A stretch of DNA of 64,000 bases from Methylobacterium sp. Leaf91 (GCF_001422815.1 NZ_LMMP01000002.1:68011-132010), one strand, 5' to 3'. Counted from the first letter of the stretch, positions 1 to 7,869 are shown. Numbers and translations are program-made. Notes: a model not told the origin generated them from the letters alone.

Positions 1-632
1 GAGACTGTCTCCTGCGAGGCGTCCGGACGCGAGGCGTTCTGGCCCCGATGACCGGGCGCTTCCGGCACCAGGGACGGCGCGAACCCATGCGCGAAGGCAT
101 TGGCGCGCGGGTGGTCCTTGGCGATCGTGGCGTGGAGATCGTGGCCGCCTGGGAGGAAGGCGGCGACATCGGCGACGCTCGGCACGAAGAACTCGGGCAG
201 GCCCCCACGGGGAGCCTGCGCCTCGGGATGGACCGAGGGAAACGCCGAGGGCTGCGCGAAGCCCGGACCGGTGAGGCCGGGAAGGCCGACCGGAGGGGCT
301 CCGAACGAGCGGGCGGCCAGCGCCGAGGCGTCGGGCTGGAGGCCCGACGGCGCGGAGCCCGAGGGGATCGACGGCGTGCCGAGATCCGCTTTGGGGGCGA
401 AGGCCTGGGGGGCGATCGGGTGGCCGAAACCCTGGGGCGCATTCTCCAGGGCTTGCGGCAGCTGTGGGGTGGCCTGCGGCGCTTGCGGCGTCTGCGGCAG
501 GGTGGGAGTCAGGGGCGCGGACGCCGCCTGACCCTGACCGTAGATCTCGCGGGCGAGGCGCCCGACGAGATCCGCATGCGCCGTGTCACCGAACAACCCC
601 GTGGGGAGGCCCGGCGCGTTAGGCGTAGTCAT
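1..632 (-). CDS. Encapsulin cargo protein, N-terminal disordered domain (partial; probably cysteine desulfurase)
   Basis: Reading leftwards from an ATG at 630-632, an uninterrupted frame of 210 codons runs off the window edge. The start lies inside the end of the encapsulin shell gene (14-bp overlap), so the two are translationally coupled. The visible part is low complexity, rich in Pro, Gln, Ala and Gly. Short more ordered islands lie near residues 12-31 (ending LAREIYG) and 144-170 (PEFFVPSVADVAAFLPGG). No enzymatic domain has started by residue 210. Family-2 encapsulin cargo enzymes carry long disordered N-termini that target them into the shell, and cysteine desulfurase is the cargo type usually found with cysE. 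Identity as a desulfurase is therefore inference; a terpene cyclase, polyprenyl transferase or xylulose kinase cargo is not excluded. Confidence 0.75.
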   Translation of the reverse strand, partial: MTTPNAPGLPTGLFGDTAHADLVGRLAREIYGQGQAASAPLTPTLPQTPQAPQATPQLPQALENAPQGFGHPIAPQAFAPKADLGTPSIPSGSAPSGLQPDASALAARSFGAPPVGLPGLTGPGFAQPSAFPSVHPEAQAPRGGLPEFFVPSVADVAAFLPGGHDLHATIAKDHPRANAFAHGFAPSLVPEAPGHRGQNASRPDASQETV

Positions 633-2010
633 GGTAGTTGCCCAGCAGCACGTTATCGAGGCGTGCGATGGCGTCTTCCACCAGCACCGCAGCCGAGAAG
701 TAGCGGGTCACGAGGTGCGAGGCGATGGAATGGTCGTTGGTGCCCATGTAGCGCACCGACAGGCCGGTCTCGATCTCGCCGGTGACGCCGGATTTCTGCA
801 GGCCGACCACGCCCTGTTCGCCTTCGCCGACGCGGAGCAGCAGGATCGAGGTGGTCTGGGCGCCGGACACCGGGTCGATGTCGATGGGGAGCTTGTCGCT
901 CGGCACGATCGGAACGCCGCGCCAGGTGAGGAAGGGCGAGCCGAACAGGTGGATCACCACCGGGGGCACGCCGCGGCGGGTGGCTTCACGACCGAAGGCC
1001 GCGATGGCGCGGGGATGGGCCACGAAGAAGGCGGGCTTCTTCCAGACCAGGGTCAGCAACTCGTCGAGATCGTCCGGGGTGGGCGGGCCGCCACGGGTGG
1101 GGATGCGCTGGCGCTGGCTGACTTCGTGGAGCAGGCCGAACTCGGAATTGTTGAAGAGCTCCCACTCTTCCCGCTCCTTCACGGCATCGACCGTGAGGCG
1201 GATCTGCTCGCGCAGCTGGTCGATCTCGTTGGAATAGAGATCGGTGACGCGGGTATGGGTGTGGAGGATCGTCTGGATCGTGGAGAGGTGGTACTCGCGC
1301 GGGTTCACTTCGTAATCGACGAAGGTCGTGGGCAGGCGCGGCTCGCCGGTATGGACCGCCAGAAGCTCGATTCCCTGCTCGCCCTCGCTGTTGGTGTGAC
1401 CCTTGAGGCGGTCACGCTCTTCCACGAACTGAGAGATGCGCGAGCGGATGCCCTCGTCCTCGATGGCGGAGCGGTCGAGGGTGAGGAGCGTCACCGCCGA
1501 GAGCGCCTTCACGGCGGGGGCGGGGGCGTTCTCGCTCACAAGGTCGCTGTCGCCGAAATAGTCGCCACCGGTGGCGAGGCCCTGGCGCAGGCGGTTCTTG
1601 AACGGGCCCGACAGGGTCAGCTCGACCGTACCCTCGGCCACGACGGTGAGGCTGCGGCCGGTGGAGCCCTCCTCGGCGATGATCTCGCCCGCCTTGTGCT
1701 GGGAGACGGTGAACTTGGAGGCCAACGCCGACAGCTCGTTGTCGCCGAGACGGCTGAACAGCGGGACACTGCGCAGAGAGGCCGGGCGCACGGTGCGGGT
1801 GCCGCCGTCATTGGCGAGCTCGATGCGGCCGGGCTTGGCCAGCACCACGGCGCGGCGGTTGACCCGGTAGACGCCGCCGGCGACGTCGACGAAGGGCAGC
1901 AGGCGATGGAACCAGCGTGGGGTATTGGCCGCGTTCTGGACCGAAGTGACGGTTGCCGTCGCGAGATTGCGTGCCGCCGAGGCGCTCACGCTCAGACCGG
2001 GTCCACTCAT
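619..2010 (-). CDS. Family 2 encapsulin nanocompartment shell protein with internal cNMP-binding-like domain
   Basis: A 463-residue HK97-fold shell protein of the SrpI-like family-2 encapsulins. Residues 30-60 form the N-arm (PRWFHRLLPFVDVAGGVYRV). About 80-185 is a cyclic-nucleotide-binding-like domain (SVPLFSRLGDNEL to LLTLDRSAIEDE). Residues 220-463 hold the rest of the shell fold, including EYHLSTIQTILHTHTRVTDL and the C-terminal RYMGTNDHSIASHLVTRYF. The insertion makes it about 150 residues longer than plain SrpI and places it with the 2B-type architecture. The phosphate-binding cassette is atypical: YFGDSDL with no following Arg-Ala. It should self-assemble into a protein cage that encloses the product of the overlapping downstream gene. 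Proteins of this kind are often mislabelled as Crp/Fnr regulators. A GGAG lies about 11 nt before the ATG. Confidence 0.88.
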   Translation of the reverse strand: MSGPGLSVSASAARNLATATVTSVQNAANTPRWFHRLLPFVDVAGGVYRVNRRAVVLAKPGRIELANDGGTRTVRPASLRSVPLFSRLGDNELSALASKFTVSQHKAGEIIAEEGSTGRSLTVVAEGTVELTLSGPFKNRLRQGLATGGDYFGDSDLVSENAPAPAVKALSAVTLLTLDRSAIEDEGIRSRISQFVEERDRLKGHTNSEGEQGIELLAVHTGEPRLPTTFVDYEVNPREYHLSTIQTILHTHTRVTDLYSNEIDQLREQIRLTVDAVKEREEWELFNNSEFGLLHEVSQRQRIPTRGGPPTPDDLDELLTLVWKKPAFFVAHPRAIAAFGREATRRGVPPVVIHLFGSPFLTWRGVPIVPSDKLPIDIDPVSGAQTTSILLLRVGEGEQGVVGLQKSGVTGEIETGLSVRYMGTNDHSIASHLVTRYFSAAVLVEDAIARLDNVLLGNYHDYA

Positions 2011-2360
2011 CGGGGTTTATCTCCGTATTCCGGCAGGAGGCAGCGATCAGCCGCGACGCGGCAAGACCGCATCGGAACCGCACCAGTCGCGCGTCCGCTT
2101 TCGCCATTGAATGATCTTGGGCTGATCTTGCCCATAATCCGCTGCATCAGACAAAGCGTCGCTGCAGGGATGGGCTGTGTCTAACTCTTGTTACAGAAAC
2201 GGGTCAACGGAATTAATTTCTATATTTTTTGGGTATCTTAGATCAGATATTCTATTCGCTGACTTATATGACAATGCTGATCTCTCATTCGCCAAATCGA
2301 GAGATTTTTAATCCACCCCGAGGGGGTTCAACGAAAACCAAGAGCTGAAAAATCGTTTCG
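2011..2360. other. Intergenic region between encapsulin and cysE
   Basis: A 350-bp gap separates the encapsulin start from the cysE stop. Its centre (about 2180-2300) is markedly AT-rich compared with the coding DNA around it, as expected for a promoter region. I see no convincing small gene. The gap suggests that encapsulin and cysE may not share one transcript, although they point the same way. Confidence 0.5.
2179..2207 (-). promoter_or_regulatory. Putative sigma-70-type promoter for the encapsulin operon
   Basis: On the minus strand TTGACC (2202-2207) is followed after 17 bp by TTAGAC (2179-2184). The -35 match is good and the -10 match is weak. It would give a leader of about 165 nt before the encapsulin ATG. 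It sits in the most AT-rich part of the gap. Inference from pattern only. Confidence 0.35.
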
Positions 2361-3239
2361 CTAGATCCCGTCGCCGAAGAACTGATCCATGCTTTGTGCG
2401 GGATCTTCGGCCGTGACGATCCGTGAGACGACGCGGGCCGGCACGCCCGCCACAGTGGTGTGGGCGGGAACGTCGTGCAGCACCACAGCGGCGGCGGCGA
2501 CCTTCGCGCCTTCGCCGACGCGGATGTTGCCCAGCACCTTGGCTCCGACGCTGAGCAGAACCCCGCGTTCGATCTTGGGGTGCCGGTCGCCGCTCTCCTT
2601 GCCGTTGCCCCCGAGGGTGACCGATTGCAGGATCGAGACGTCATCGGCGATCACCGTGGTCTCGCCGATGACGACCCCGGTGGCGTGGTCGATGAACACC
2701 CCCGAGCCGATTCGCGCGGCCGGGTGGATATCGGCCCCGAACACCTCGGAGATTCGGCTCTGGATATGCAGCGCGAGGGTGACGCGGCCCTGGTGCCAGA
2801 GCCAATGGGCGACGCGGTAGCCCTCCAGGGCGGCAAGGCCCTTGTAGAACAGAAAGGGGTCGAGGTAGCGCCGGCAGGTGGGGTCGCGCTCGCGGATGGC
2901 GACGAGGTCGCGCACCGCATGGTCGCCCGCGTAAGGATCGGCCTGGAAAGCCGAGAGGCAGAGGTCGCGGGTGGAAAGGCGGGCGAGATCACCGTCGCCG
3001 AGGCGGTGGGCGAGCCTGTAGGCGAAGGCGTGGATCAGGCTCGGCTGGTCGAGGACCGTGGCCTGGATGATCCCGGCATAGAGCGGCTCCTCGATCAGCG
3101 CGGCCTCGGCCTCGGCGCGCATGGCGTTCCAGACGTCGGATTCGGCCGTGGTCCGGCTCACGTTGCGCAGAGGCGGGCGCAGGATGTTGCTATTCGGATG
3201 ATCGCCGGAACGGCGCGAGGCTTGGGCACCGGCAGTCAT
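2361..3239 (-). CDS. cysE: Serine O-acetyltransferase
   Basis: This enzyme makes O-acetyl-L-serine from L-serine and acetyl-CoA, the first step of cysteine synthesis in the cytosol. The 292-residue protein has the SATase helical N-terminal domain (40-160) and a left-handed beta-helix of hexapeptide repeats (about 165-270). Expected catalytic residues are visible: D119 in ERDPTC, D184-H185 in FIDHATG and H220 in GDRHPKI. It ends in FFGDGI. The terminal Gly-Asp-Gly-Ile tail is the known element that inserts into the CysK active site to form the cysteine synthase complex. Location upstream of the encapsulin shell and cargo genes, on the same strand, ties it to cysteine supply for a probable cysteine desulfurase cargo. 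Confidence 0.93.
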   Translation of the reverse strand: MTAGAQASRRSGDHPNSNILRPPLRNVSRTTAESDVWNAMRAEAEAALIEEPLYAGIIQATVLDQPSLIHAFAYRLAHRLGDGDLARLSTRDLCLSAFQADPYAGDHAVRDLVAIRERDPTCRRYLDPFLFYKGLAALEGYRVAHWLWHQGRVTLALHIQSRISEVFGADIHPAARIGSGVFIDHATGVVIGETTVIADDVSILQSVTLGGNGKESGDRHPKIERGVLLSVGAKVLGNIRVGEGAKVAAAAVVLHDVPAHTTVAGVPARVVSRIVTAEDPAQSMDQFFGDGI

Positions 3240-3296
3240 ATGTCTCGCGTCCTGGGCGGGCTCGGACGAGCCCTGTCGTGATCGAAGAGTCTGGGA

Positions 3297-3491
3297 TCAG
3301 CCGACGCGCTGGAACAGCGTCGCGATGTAGCCCACGAGCAGGCCGTGGCCTTCGAAGTGGACGTCCACGGCCTGGGCGCCACCGGCGGCGGGAAAGACAT
3401 CGACGATGCGTCCGGTGGCATGGCGCCAGATTCCGAGTGCTTCGGCGACATCGAGCCTCGCAAACACGACCTGATCTCCGAGAACCATCAC
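3297..3491 (-). CDS. Small conserved-looking hypothetical protein
   Basis: A 64-residue ORF starting GTG-ATG (GTG at 3491, ATG at 3488) behind a good AGGAG ribosome site. It lies 57 bp upstream of cysE on the same strand. The sequence is mixed and globular-looking, with hydrophobic stretches such as DQVVFARLDVAEALGIW and GHGLLVGYIATLFQRVG, no Cys, and no signal peptide or membrane segment. I do not recognise the family. Its position suggests co-transcription with cysE. Confidence 0.55.
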   Translation of the reverse strand: MMVLGDQVVFARLDVAEALGIWRHATGRIVDVFPAAGGAQAVDVHFEGHGLLVGYIATLFQRVG

Positions 3492-3982
3492 TCGCTCCTA
3501 CGGGCGTCGTCTTCTATGTGGGAGGACCGTCATCCGGCCGGCCTCGGCCTCGAGGGGGCGGCGGCAGGGACGGGATCTGGATTTATGGACCGCTAGCAGC
3601 GCCCGCGACGCTGCCGTAGTTTCGCTCCGCTCGGCGCCCGCCTTGCAGACCGCTCTGCAGCGGCGGCGACGTTCATCGCTGCCGGACAGGCGTTGATATC
3701 GGCGGGGGGCGACTCGAAGTGGCTCGGCACGGATATCCCATCGAAGCTCAGCGCCCGGACAGGATAGTCCTGGCAAGCATTTCGCGGAGAAACGACGTTC
3801 TCTACGGCTGGGATGTAGTGTGCCTATTCTCACCCTCCCGGGTCAACGAGAGGGATTTTCAAAGTCCAGGTGCTTCTGGAAAGATCCTCCCCCATCTTCA
3901 TCAAGCTGGAGCAGGCTTGTGCTTTTAGAGCCCGAGACGATGTCTGGACCAACCGTCGGCCCCAGTGCGCCGGGCCCCGGGG
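3492..3982. other. Intergenic region, nothing recognised
   Basis: About 490 bp between the small gene before cysE and the molybdoprotein gene, both on the minus strand. Open frames here are short, biased in composition and lack ribosome sites. The part near 3780-3920 is less GC-rich and may hold the promoter of the small gene/cysE unit. No RNA gene or repeat was recognised. Confidence 0.4.
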
Positions 3983-4762
3983 TCAGATGCCGCTGAACCA
4001 ATTGTAGCCCTGATCCTCCCAATAGCCGCCGGGATCATCATTGGTCGCGAAGACCGATACGATGTGTTTGGGGCTCTTGAAGCCGAGCTTCGTCGGCACG
4101 CGCACGCGGAGGGGATAGCCATATTCGAGGGGCAGCGGCACACCGCCGAAATCCAGTGCCAGGACGGTCTGCGGGTGGAGGGCGCTCGGCATGTCGAGGC
4201 TGCCGTAATAGCGGTCGGCACATTTGAAGCCGACATACTTCGCGGTGAGGTCGGCACCGACCCGTTCGAGAAAAGACCTCAACGGTACGCCGCTCCACTG
4301 GCCGATCTGGCTCCAGCCCTCGATGCAGATATGCCGGGTGATCTGGCTCTCCTGCGGCAGGGCGCGCAGCCTTTGTAGAGTCCAGGGTGTCTTGTCGGCC
4401 ACGAGGCCGCCGACATCGAGCTTCCACGTCGCCTCGTCGATCTCGGGTATATTGTCGGGTGGGTAGTAGGCGTTGAAGCGGAACGGCGTGTCGATCATGC
4501 TCGCCGGATAGGTCGGTGCGAGGGTGTTCGGATCGAACAGCCAGGCCTGGACTCGGTCGTTGGCCCGCGACATCGCCCAGAGCGCCCGATCGATCACCGT
4601 GCCGTTGGCGCCGGTGGAGAGGTCGCAGCCCGAGAGCAGCGACAGGGCACCGAGCGACAGGCCGGAGCGTAGGAACAGGCGGCGCTCCAGCTTCACCAGT
4701 TCCGGCTGGATCTCGCGGCGGAGCCCGCTCAGGCGTTTCGCCTCGTTCTCATCACGGCTCAT
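3983..4762 (-). CDS. Sulfite-oxidase-family molybdopterin-dependent oxidoreductase, exported
   Basis: A 259-residue protein of the sulfite oxidase/MsrP (YedY) fold. The Mo-binding cysteine is C146 in RHICIEGWSQIGQWSG, and the downstream GFKCADRYYGSLDM and YGYPLRVRVPTKLGFKSPK segments match the family. The N-terminus has a twin Arg (RRLFLRSGLSLG, 27-38) and then LLSGC with C46 as a possible lipobox, so it is probably exported folded by Tat and may be lipid-anchored. The upstream cytochrome b gene overlaps it by ATGA, implying a heme b membrane partner that passes electrons, as MsrQ does for MsrP. The substrate is unknown; repair of oxidised methionine or another S- or N-oxide is possible. Confidence 0.85.
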   Translation of the reverse strand: MSRDENEAKRLSGLRREIQPELVKLERRLFLRSGLSLGALSLLSGCDLSTGANGTVIDRALWAMSRANDRVQAWLFDPNTLAPTYPASMIDTPFRFNAYYPPDNIPEIDEATWKLDVGGLVADKTPWTLQRLRALPQESQITRHICIEGWSQIGQWSGVPLRSFLERVGADLTAKYVGFKCADRYYGSLDMPSALHPQTVLALDFGGVPLPLEYGYPLRVRVPTKLGFKSPKHIVSVFATNDDPGGYWEDQGYNWFSGI

Positions 4763-5406
4763 GAGCGTACCTCCACCGGATCGACGGGGATACGGGCGCG
4801 GCCGGTGATCATTGCCACGAGGGTCCGCGGCACCAGGATCACCAGTGTGAGATGGAGCAGGATGAAGCCGACGAGGCCGGACATGGCGAGGAAATGGACG
4901 CGCCGTGCCGCTTCATAGCCGCCGAAGAGATTGGCCAGCCCCTGCAGTTGAACCGGCTTCCACAGCGCGAGCCCCGAGGCGAGGAGCAGGATGCCGAGGA
5001 GGAACGCCACCAGATAGGCGAGCCTTTGCACTGCGTTGTACTGGCCGATCCGGTGGGTCAGGCGCAGCTTCAGGGCAGCCGTGGCGTCGCGCCAGAACGC
5101 CGCCGGGCTCACCGGCAGGAACGAACGCACGAAGTGACGGGAGAGCAGGCCGTAGAGCGCGTAAACGAGGCCGTTCAGGGCGAACAGCCACATGGCGGCG
5201 AAGTGCCAGGCGAGCGCCCCGCCGAGCCATCCGCCGAGAGTCGCCCATTTCGGGAACACGAAGGGGAAGAGCGGAGAGGCATTATAGATCGCCCACCCGC
5301 TGAACAGCATACAGAACACCGCGATCGCGTTGATCCAATGTGTCACGCGCACAAGGAGGGGGTGGATCACCACAACGCGCGATTGGCCGGCGGCAGACGG
5401 TGACAT
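4759..5406 (-). CDS. Cytochrome b561/b6-like membrane protein, redox partner of the molybdoprotein
   Basis: A four-helix membrane cytochrome b of the bacterial b561/Ni-Fe-hydrogenase b-subunit type. Histidines in RVTHWINAIAV, LAWHFAAMWLF, RRVHFLAMSG and ILLHLTLVILV are the probable heme ligands. The frame is open upstream to 5520, but that extension overlaps the preceding gene and reads through a hairpin. I therefore place the start at the ATG at 5406 (215 residues), with 5427 as the alternative. The stop overlaps the start of the molybdoprotein gene by 4 bp. Role: take electrons from quinol or another donor and hand them to the exported molybdoenzyme. Confidence 0.82.
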   Translation of the reverse strand: MSPSAAGQSRVVVIHPLLVRVTHWINAIAVFCMLFSGWAIYNASPLFPFVFPKWATLGGWLGGALAWHFAAMWLFALNGLVYALYGLLSRHFVRSFLPVSPAAFWRDATAALKLRLTHRIGQYNAVQRLAYLVAFLLGILLLASGLALWKPVQLQGLANLFGGYEAARRVHFLAMSGLVGFILLHLTLVILVPRTLVAMITGRARIPVDPVEVRS

Positions 5407-5481
5407 CGCGTGTTCGACCTTTGACATGCATTTCGAACGGCGTTTCACGTACCCCGCCCACTCCCATTTGCTCCGCCGGTA

Positions 5482-5506
5482 CCCTCCCCCCAAAGAGAGG
5501 GGAGGG
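5482..5506. repeat. GC-rich inverted repeat between DUF5666-like gene and cytochrome b gene
   Basis: CCCTCCCC at 5482-5489 pairs exactly with GGGGAGGG at 5499-5506 across a 9-nt loop. It sits just after the first DUF5666-like gene and before the likely cytochrome b start. It could attenuate or partly terminate read-through, or be a dispersed palindromic repeat. No T-run follows. Confidence 0.45.
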
Positions 5507-5516
5507 CACAACGCCG

Positions 5517-6116
5517 TCACATCGATGGAACGGTCCCGTTGCGGCCGACGATCAGGATCACGGCGGAAGGCTTTCCATCGGCGCCCTTCTTGGTGAAGGC
5601 GACGACCTTCGCGCCGTCGACAACGATGGATTTGTCGCCCGGATCGACCTGGGTCACCGGCACGTCTTCCGGTACGGTCACCTTCTTCTCTCCGCCCTGA
5701 TACTTGACCAGCAGGCTACGACCCTCGGTGCCGGAGATCGTTCCGATGGCGCCGTTGGTCATGGTGGAGTTGGAGCCGAGATCCCACGGATAATGGCCGT
5801 CGGCCGTGCCGCGCAGGGACGAGGCGAAGACGGTGACCTGCAGTGCCTTCTGCGTTCCATCCGGCTGCGGGATCGCCGCCGTGCCGATGTAACTGTCGGG
5901 CTTGATGTCGGAGAGCCTGCCGGTGGAAGCCGCCAGCACCTTCACATCCGGCGCCATGCTCACCGTCAGCGACTCCCCGACGCGCGGCTTGATGGTGACG
6001 ACCGCCCCGTCGACCTTCTCGATGGTCCCGCGATAGCGCGTGATGTCATCGGCCCGCGCGGCGGTGGCCGTCATGGCGAGCGTCAAGGTGAGCGTCGTCA
6101 GAAAGGACTTGAGCAT
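5517..6116 (-). CDS. Secreted DUF5666-like protein, paralogue 1
   Basis: A 199-residue protein with a clear Sec signal peptide (MLKSFLTTLTLTLAMTATAARA, cleaved near 22). The mature part is beta-rich with an OB-like repeated pattern: GTIEKVDGAVVTIKPRVGE, a conserved GHYPWDL block, and GRSLLVKYQGGEKKVTVPEDVPV. It closely parallels the gene just upstream (6237-6857), so the pair is a tandem duplication. Such proteins are sometimes mislabelled as metal transporter permeases, but there are no membrane helices beyond the signal. The function is unknown. Linkage to the cytochrome b/molybdoprotein pair suggests a periplasmic role in the same redox system. Confidence 0.8.
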   Translation of the reverse strand: MLKSFLTTLTLTLAMTATAARADDITRYRGTIEKVDGAVVTIKPRVGESLTVSMAPDVKVLAASTGRLSDIKPDSYIGTAAIPQPDGTQKALQVTVFASSLRGTADGHYPWDLGSNSTMTNGAIGTISGTEGRSLLVKYQGGEKKVTVPEDVPVTQVDPGDKSIVVDGAKVVAFTKKGADGKPSAVILIVGRNGTVPSM

Positions 6117-6236
6117 GGCGTACCCTCAGGCGTGGGAGTTCGGCGCCGTTGTAACCGAGGCAGGCGGCAGGGATCACACCTCGGTGCCGGGGCTGCGCCG
6201 ATGCCCCGGACGATCAAAGTCGCGCTGAGGCGCGGG

Positions 6237-6857
6237 TCACATCGGCGGGACGGTACCGTTCTCGCCGACGATCAACCGGTCGGCCACGACCGCGCCGGTT
6301 GCATCCGCCTTGGTGATCGCCACCACGCGGGCGCCGACCTTGATGACGGACTTGTCCGACGGGTTCAGGGCGACGATCGGTACGTCCTCGGGGACAGTGA
6401 TGGTCTTCTCGCCGCCCTTATAGGTCACGGTGATCGTGCGGCCGGCAGTGCCCGTGAGCGCGCCCACTGCGCCGTTCGTCATCGTGTTTTCCTTCTCGAG
6501 ATCCCACGGATAATGACCGTCGCCGGTCCCGCGCATGCTCGGAGCGAAGACGGCGACTTCGAGGGCCTTGAGGGTCCCGTCGGCCTGAGGCGTCGCGGCG
6601 GTGCCGACATAGCTGTCGGGCTTGATGTCGCCGATCTCGGCCTTGCTGGCAGCCGCTACCTTCATCGCGTCGGCGAACTTGACCGATACGGATTGTCCGA
6701 TCCGGGGCTTGATCGTCACGTGGCCGCCCTCGACGGCCTCGATCGTGCCCCGTACGCGAACCACCGCGGGATCGGCGAGGACGGAGTAAGTCGTTGCCGG
6801 CAGGCCCGAGAGGAGGCCGAGGCACAGCGTGCCGACCGTGATGATCCGTCGTGTCAT
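6237..6857 (-). CDS. Secreted DUF5666-like protein, paralogue 2
   Basis: A 206-residue secreted protein with a signal peptide ending near residue 28 (LATTYSVLA-type). It repeats the layout of its downstream neighbour: GTIEAVEGGHVTIKPRIGQ, DIKPDSYVGTAATPQADGT, GDGHYPWDLEKENTMTNG and GGEKTITVPEDVPIV. It has no catalytic motif or cysteine pair. It is probably the first gene of a four-gene minus-strand group (two DUF5666-like proteins, cytochrome b, molybdoprotein). Function not recognised. Confidence 0.8.
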   Translation of the reverse strand: MTRRIITVGTLCLGLLSGLPATTYSVLADPAVVRVRGTIEAVEGGHVTIKPRIGQSVSVKFADAMKVAAASKAEIGDIKPDSYVGTAATPQADGTLKALEVAVFAPSMRGTGDGHYPWDLEKENTMTNGAVGALTGTAGRTITVTYKGGEKTITVPEDVPIVALNPSDKSVIKVGARVVAITKADATGAVVADRLIVGENGTVPPM

Positions 6858-7008
6858 GAAATGCCTCGCGGTGGAGCCGTCCCGGTTCTCTGAACCGGGC
6901 CGAACGCTTCCCCCATTGCGGCGGAAAGCGCTTCGACAACGCGCAGGGTGGCATCAGGTTCGTATGCGCACAAATCAATTGCGCGCTATCAGGGAGCGAC
7001 CGATGCTG

Positions 7009-7869
7009 TCAGTGCGCCATCAGCATCGGCATGGTGGCATGGGCGAGGACATGGCTGGTTGCCCCCCCGAAGATCATCTGGCGCAGGCGGCTCTGCGTGT
7101 AGGCGCCCTTGATCAGAAGATCGCAGCCGAAATCCCGAGCCTCATTGAGGAAGATCTCTCCGGGTGTACGCCGACCCTCGGAGAAGGCCTTGTGGTCTGC
7201 GAAGATTCCCTCGCAGGCGAGCGCCTTGGCCAGATCCTCCGCGCTCGGACCCGGTACCATGCCGCCCTCCGCGCTGATGATGCGGATGCGGGACGCCTTC
7301 CGCAGGAATGGCATGGCGAAGGCCACCGCCCGGGCGGTCTCGCTCGACCCGTTCCAGGCGATGAGGATCGCGTCGCCGACACTCGTTGGAGGAGTGGGCG
7401 GCGCCAGCAGGATCGGCCGGCCGCTCTCGAACAACGCCGTTTCGAACGTCGTCATGCGCGGCGCGCCGTCGCCCGTGCCCGGGCGCCCGACCACGGTGGC
7501 GGTGAACAGACGGGCGTGATGGCCGAGGAATGCATCGCCCGCCGGTACGTCCGGCCGCCAGCGGTAGCGTGTTCCGGCGCTGGCCACGAATTCCGGGGTG
7601 CACGGACCCTCGGTCGCCACGGGAATACCGGCGTCGACGAGGAAATCGACGAAGCGCTTCCCGGCGGCCTCGGCCTCGGCCTTGTCGGCTTCTTCGTCGC
7701 GGAGCCATGTCATGCCGCCGACCATGTCCACCGGCACGTATTCGGCGAGCGCCGGCCGCAGGGAAATTCCCTCGATCAAGCTGCCGAATCGACGTCCGAC
7801 CAGAAGCGTCGTGGTGAATACCGAGGGCAGGGCGTCATGGAGCGCCACCGGAACGAGCAGGGTCTTCAT
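7009..7869 (-). CDS. Universal stress protein family protein
   Basis: A 286-residue cytosolic protein. The C-terminal half is a typical UspA domain: AILIAWNGSSETARAVAFAM with the alpha/beta Rossmann-like core, then GCDLLIKGAYTQSRLRQMIFGG, containing the G-rich ATP-binding-type segment, and ending SHVLAHATMPMLMAH. The N-terminal half (1-140) is a more divergent second Usp-like domain. Proteins of this family bind ATP or act as stress-response factors; no specific partner is evident. It is a single gene, divergent from the DUF4142 gene. No EcfG-type promoter was seen on its own side. Confidence 0.85.
   Translation of the reverse strand: MKTLLVPVALHDALPSVFTTTLLVGRRFGSLIEGISLRPALAEYVPVDMVGGMTWLRDEEADKAEAEAAGKRFVDFLVDAGIPVATEGPCTPEFVASAGTRYRWRPDVPAGDAFLGHHARLFTATVVGRPGTGDGAPRMTTFETALFESGRPILLAPPTPPTSVGDAILIAWNGSSETARAVAFAMPFLRKASRIRIISAEGGMVPGPSAEDLAKALACEGIFADHKAFSEGRRTPGEIFLNEARDFGCDLLIKGAYTQSRLRQMIFGGATSHVLAHATMPMLMAH

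Noticed and set aside
48..785. 245-codon plus-strand open frame at the left edge
   Set aside because: Antisense to the cargo gene start; Arg/Gly-rich nonsense composition and no ribosome site.
619..2010. Reading the shell gene as a Crp/Fnr-type transcription regulator
   Set aside because: There is no helix-turn-helix after the cNMP-like domain; the rest matches the SrpI-like shell fold.
583..2184. 533-codon plus-strand open frame
   Set aside because: It is antisense to the encapsulin shell gene, with His/Asp/Glu-biased composition typical of a shadow frame in GC-rich DNA and no domain resemblance.
3719..3928. 69-codon frame in the gap before the molybdoprotein gene
   Set aside because: No ribosome site and no recognisable fold.
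5340..6893. 517-codon plus-strand open frame
   Set aside because: It lies opposite the two DUF5666-like genes and the cytochrome b start; the signal peptides and paralogy of the minus strand decide.
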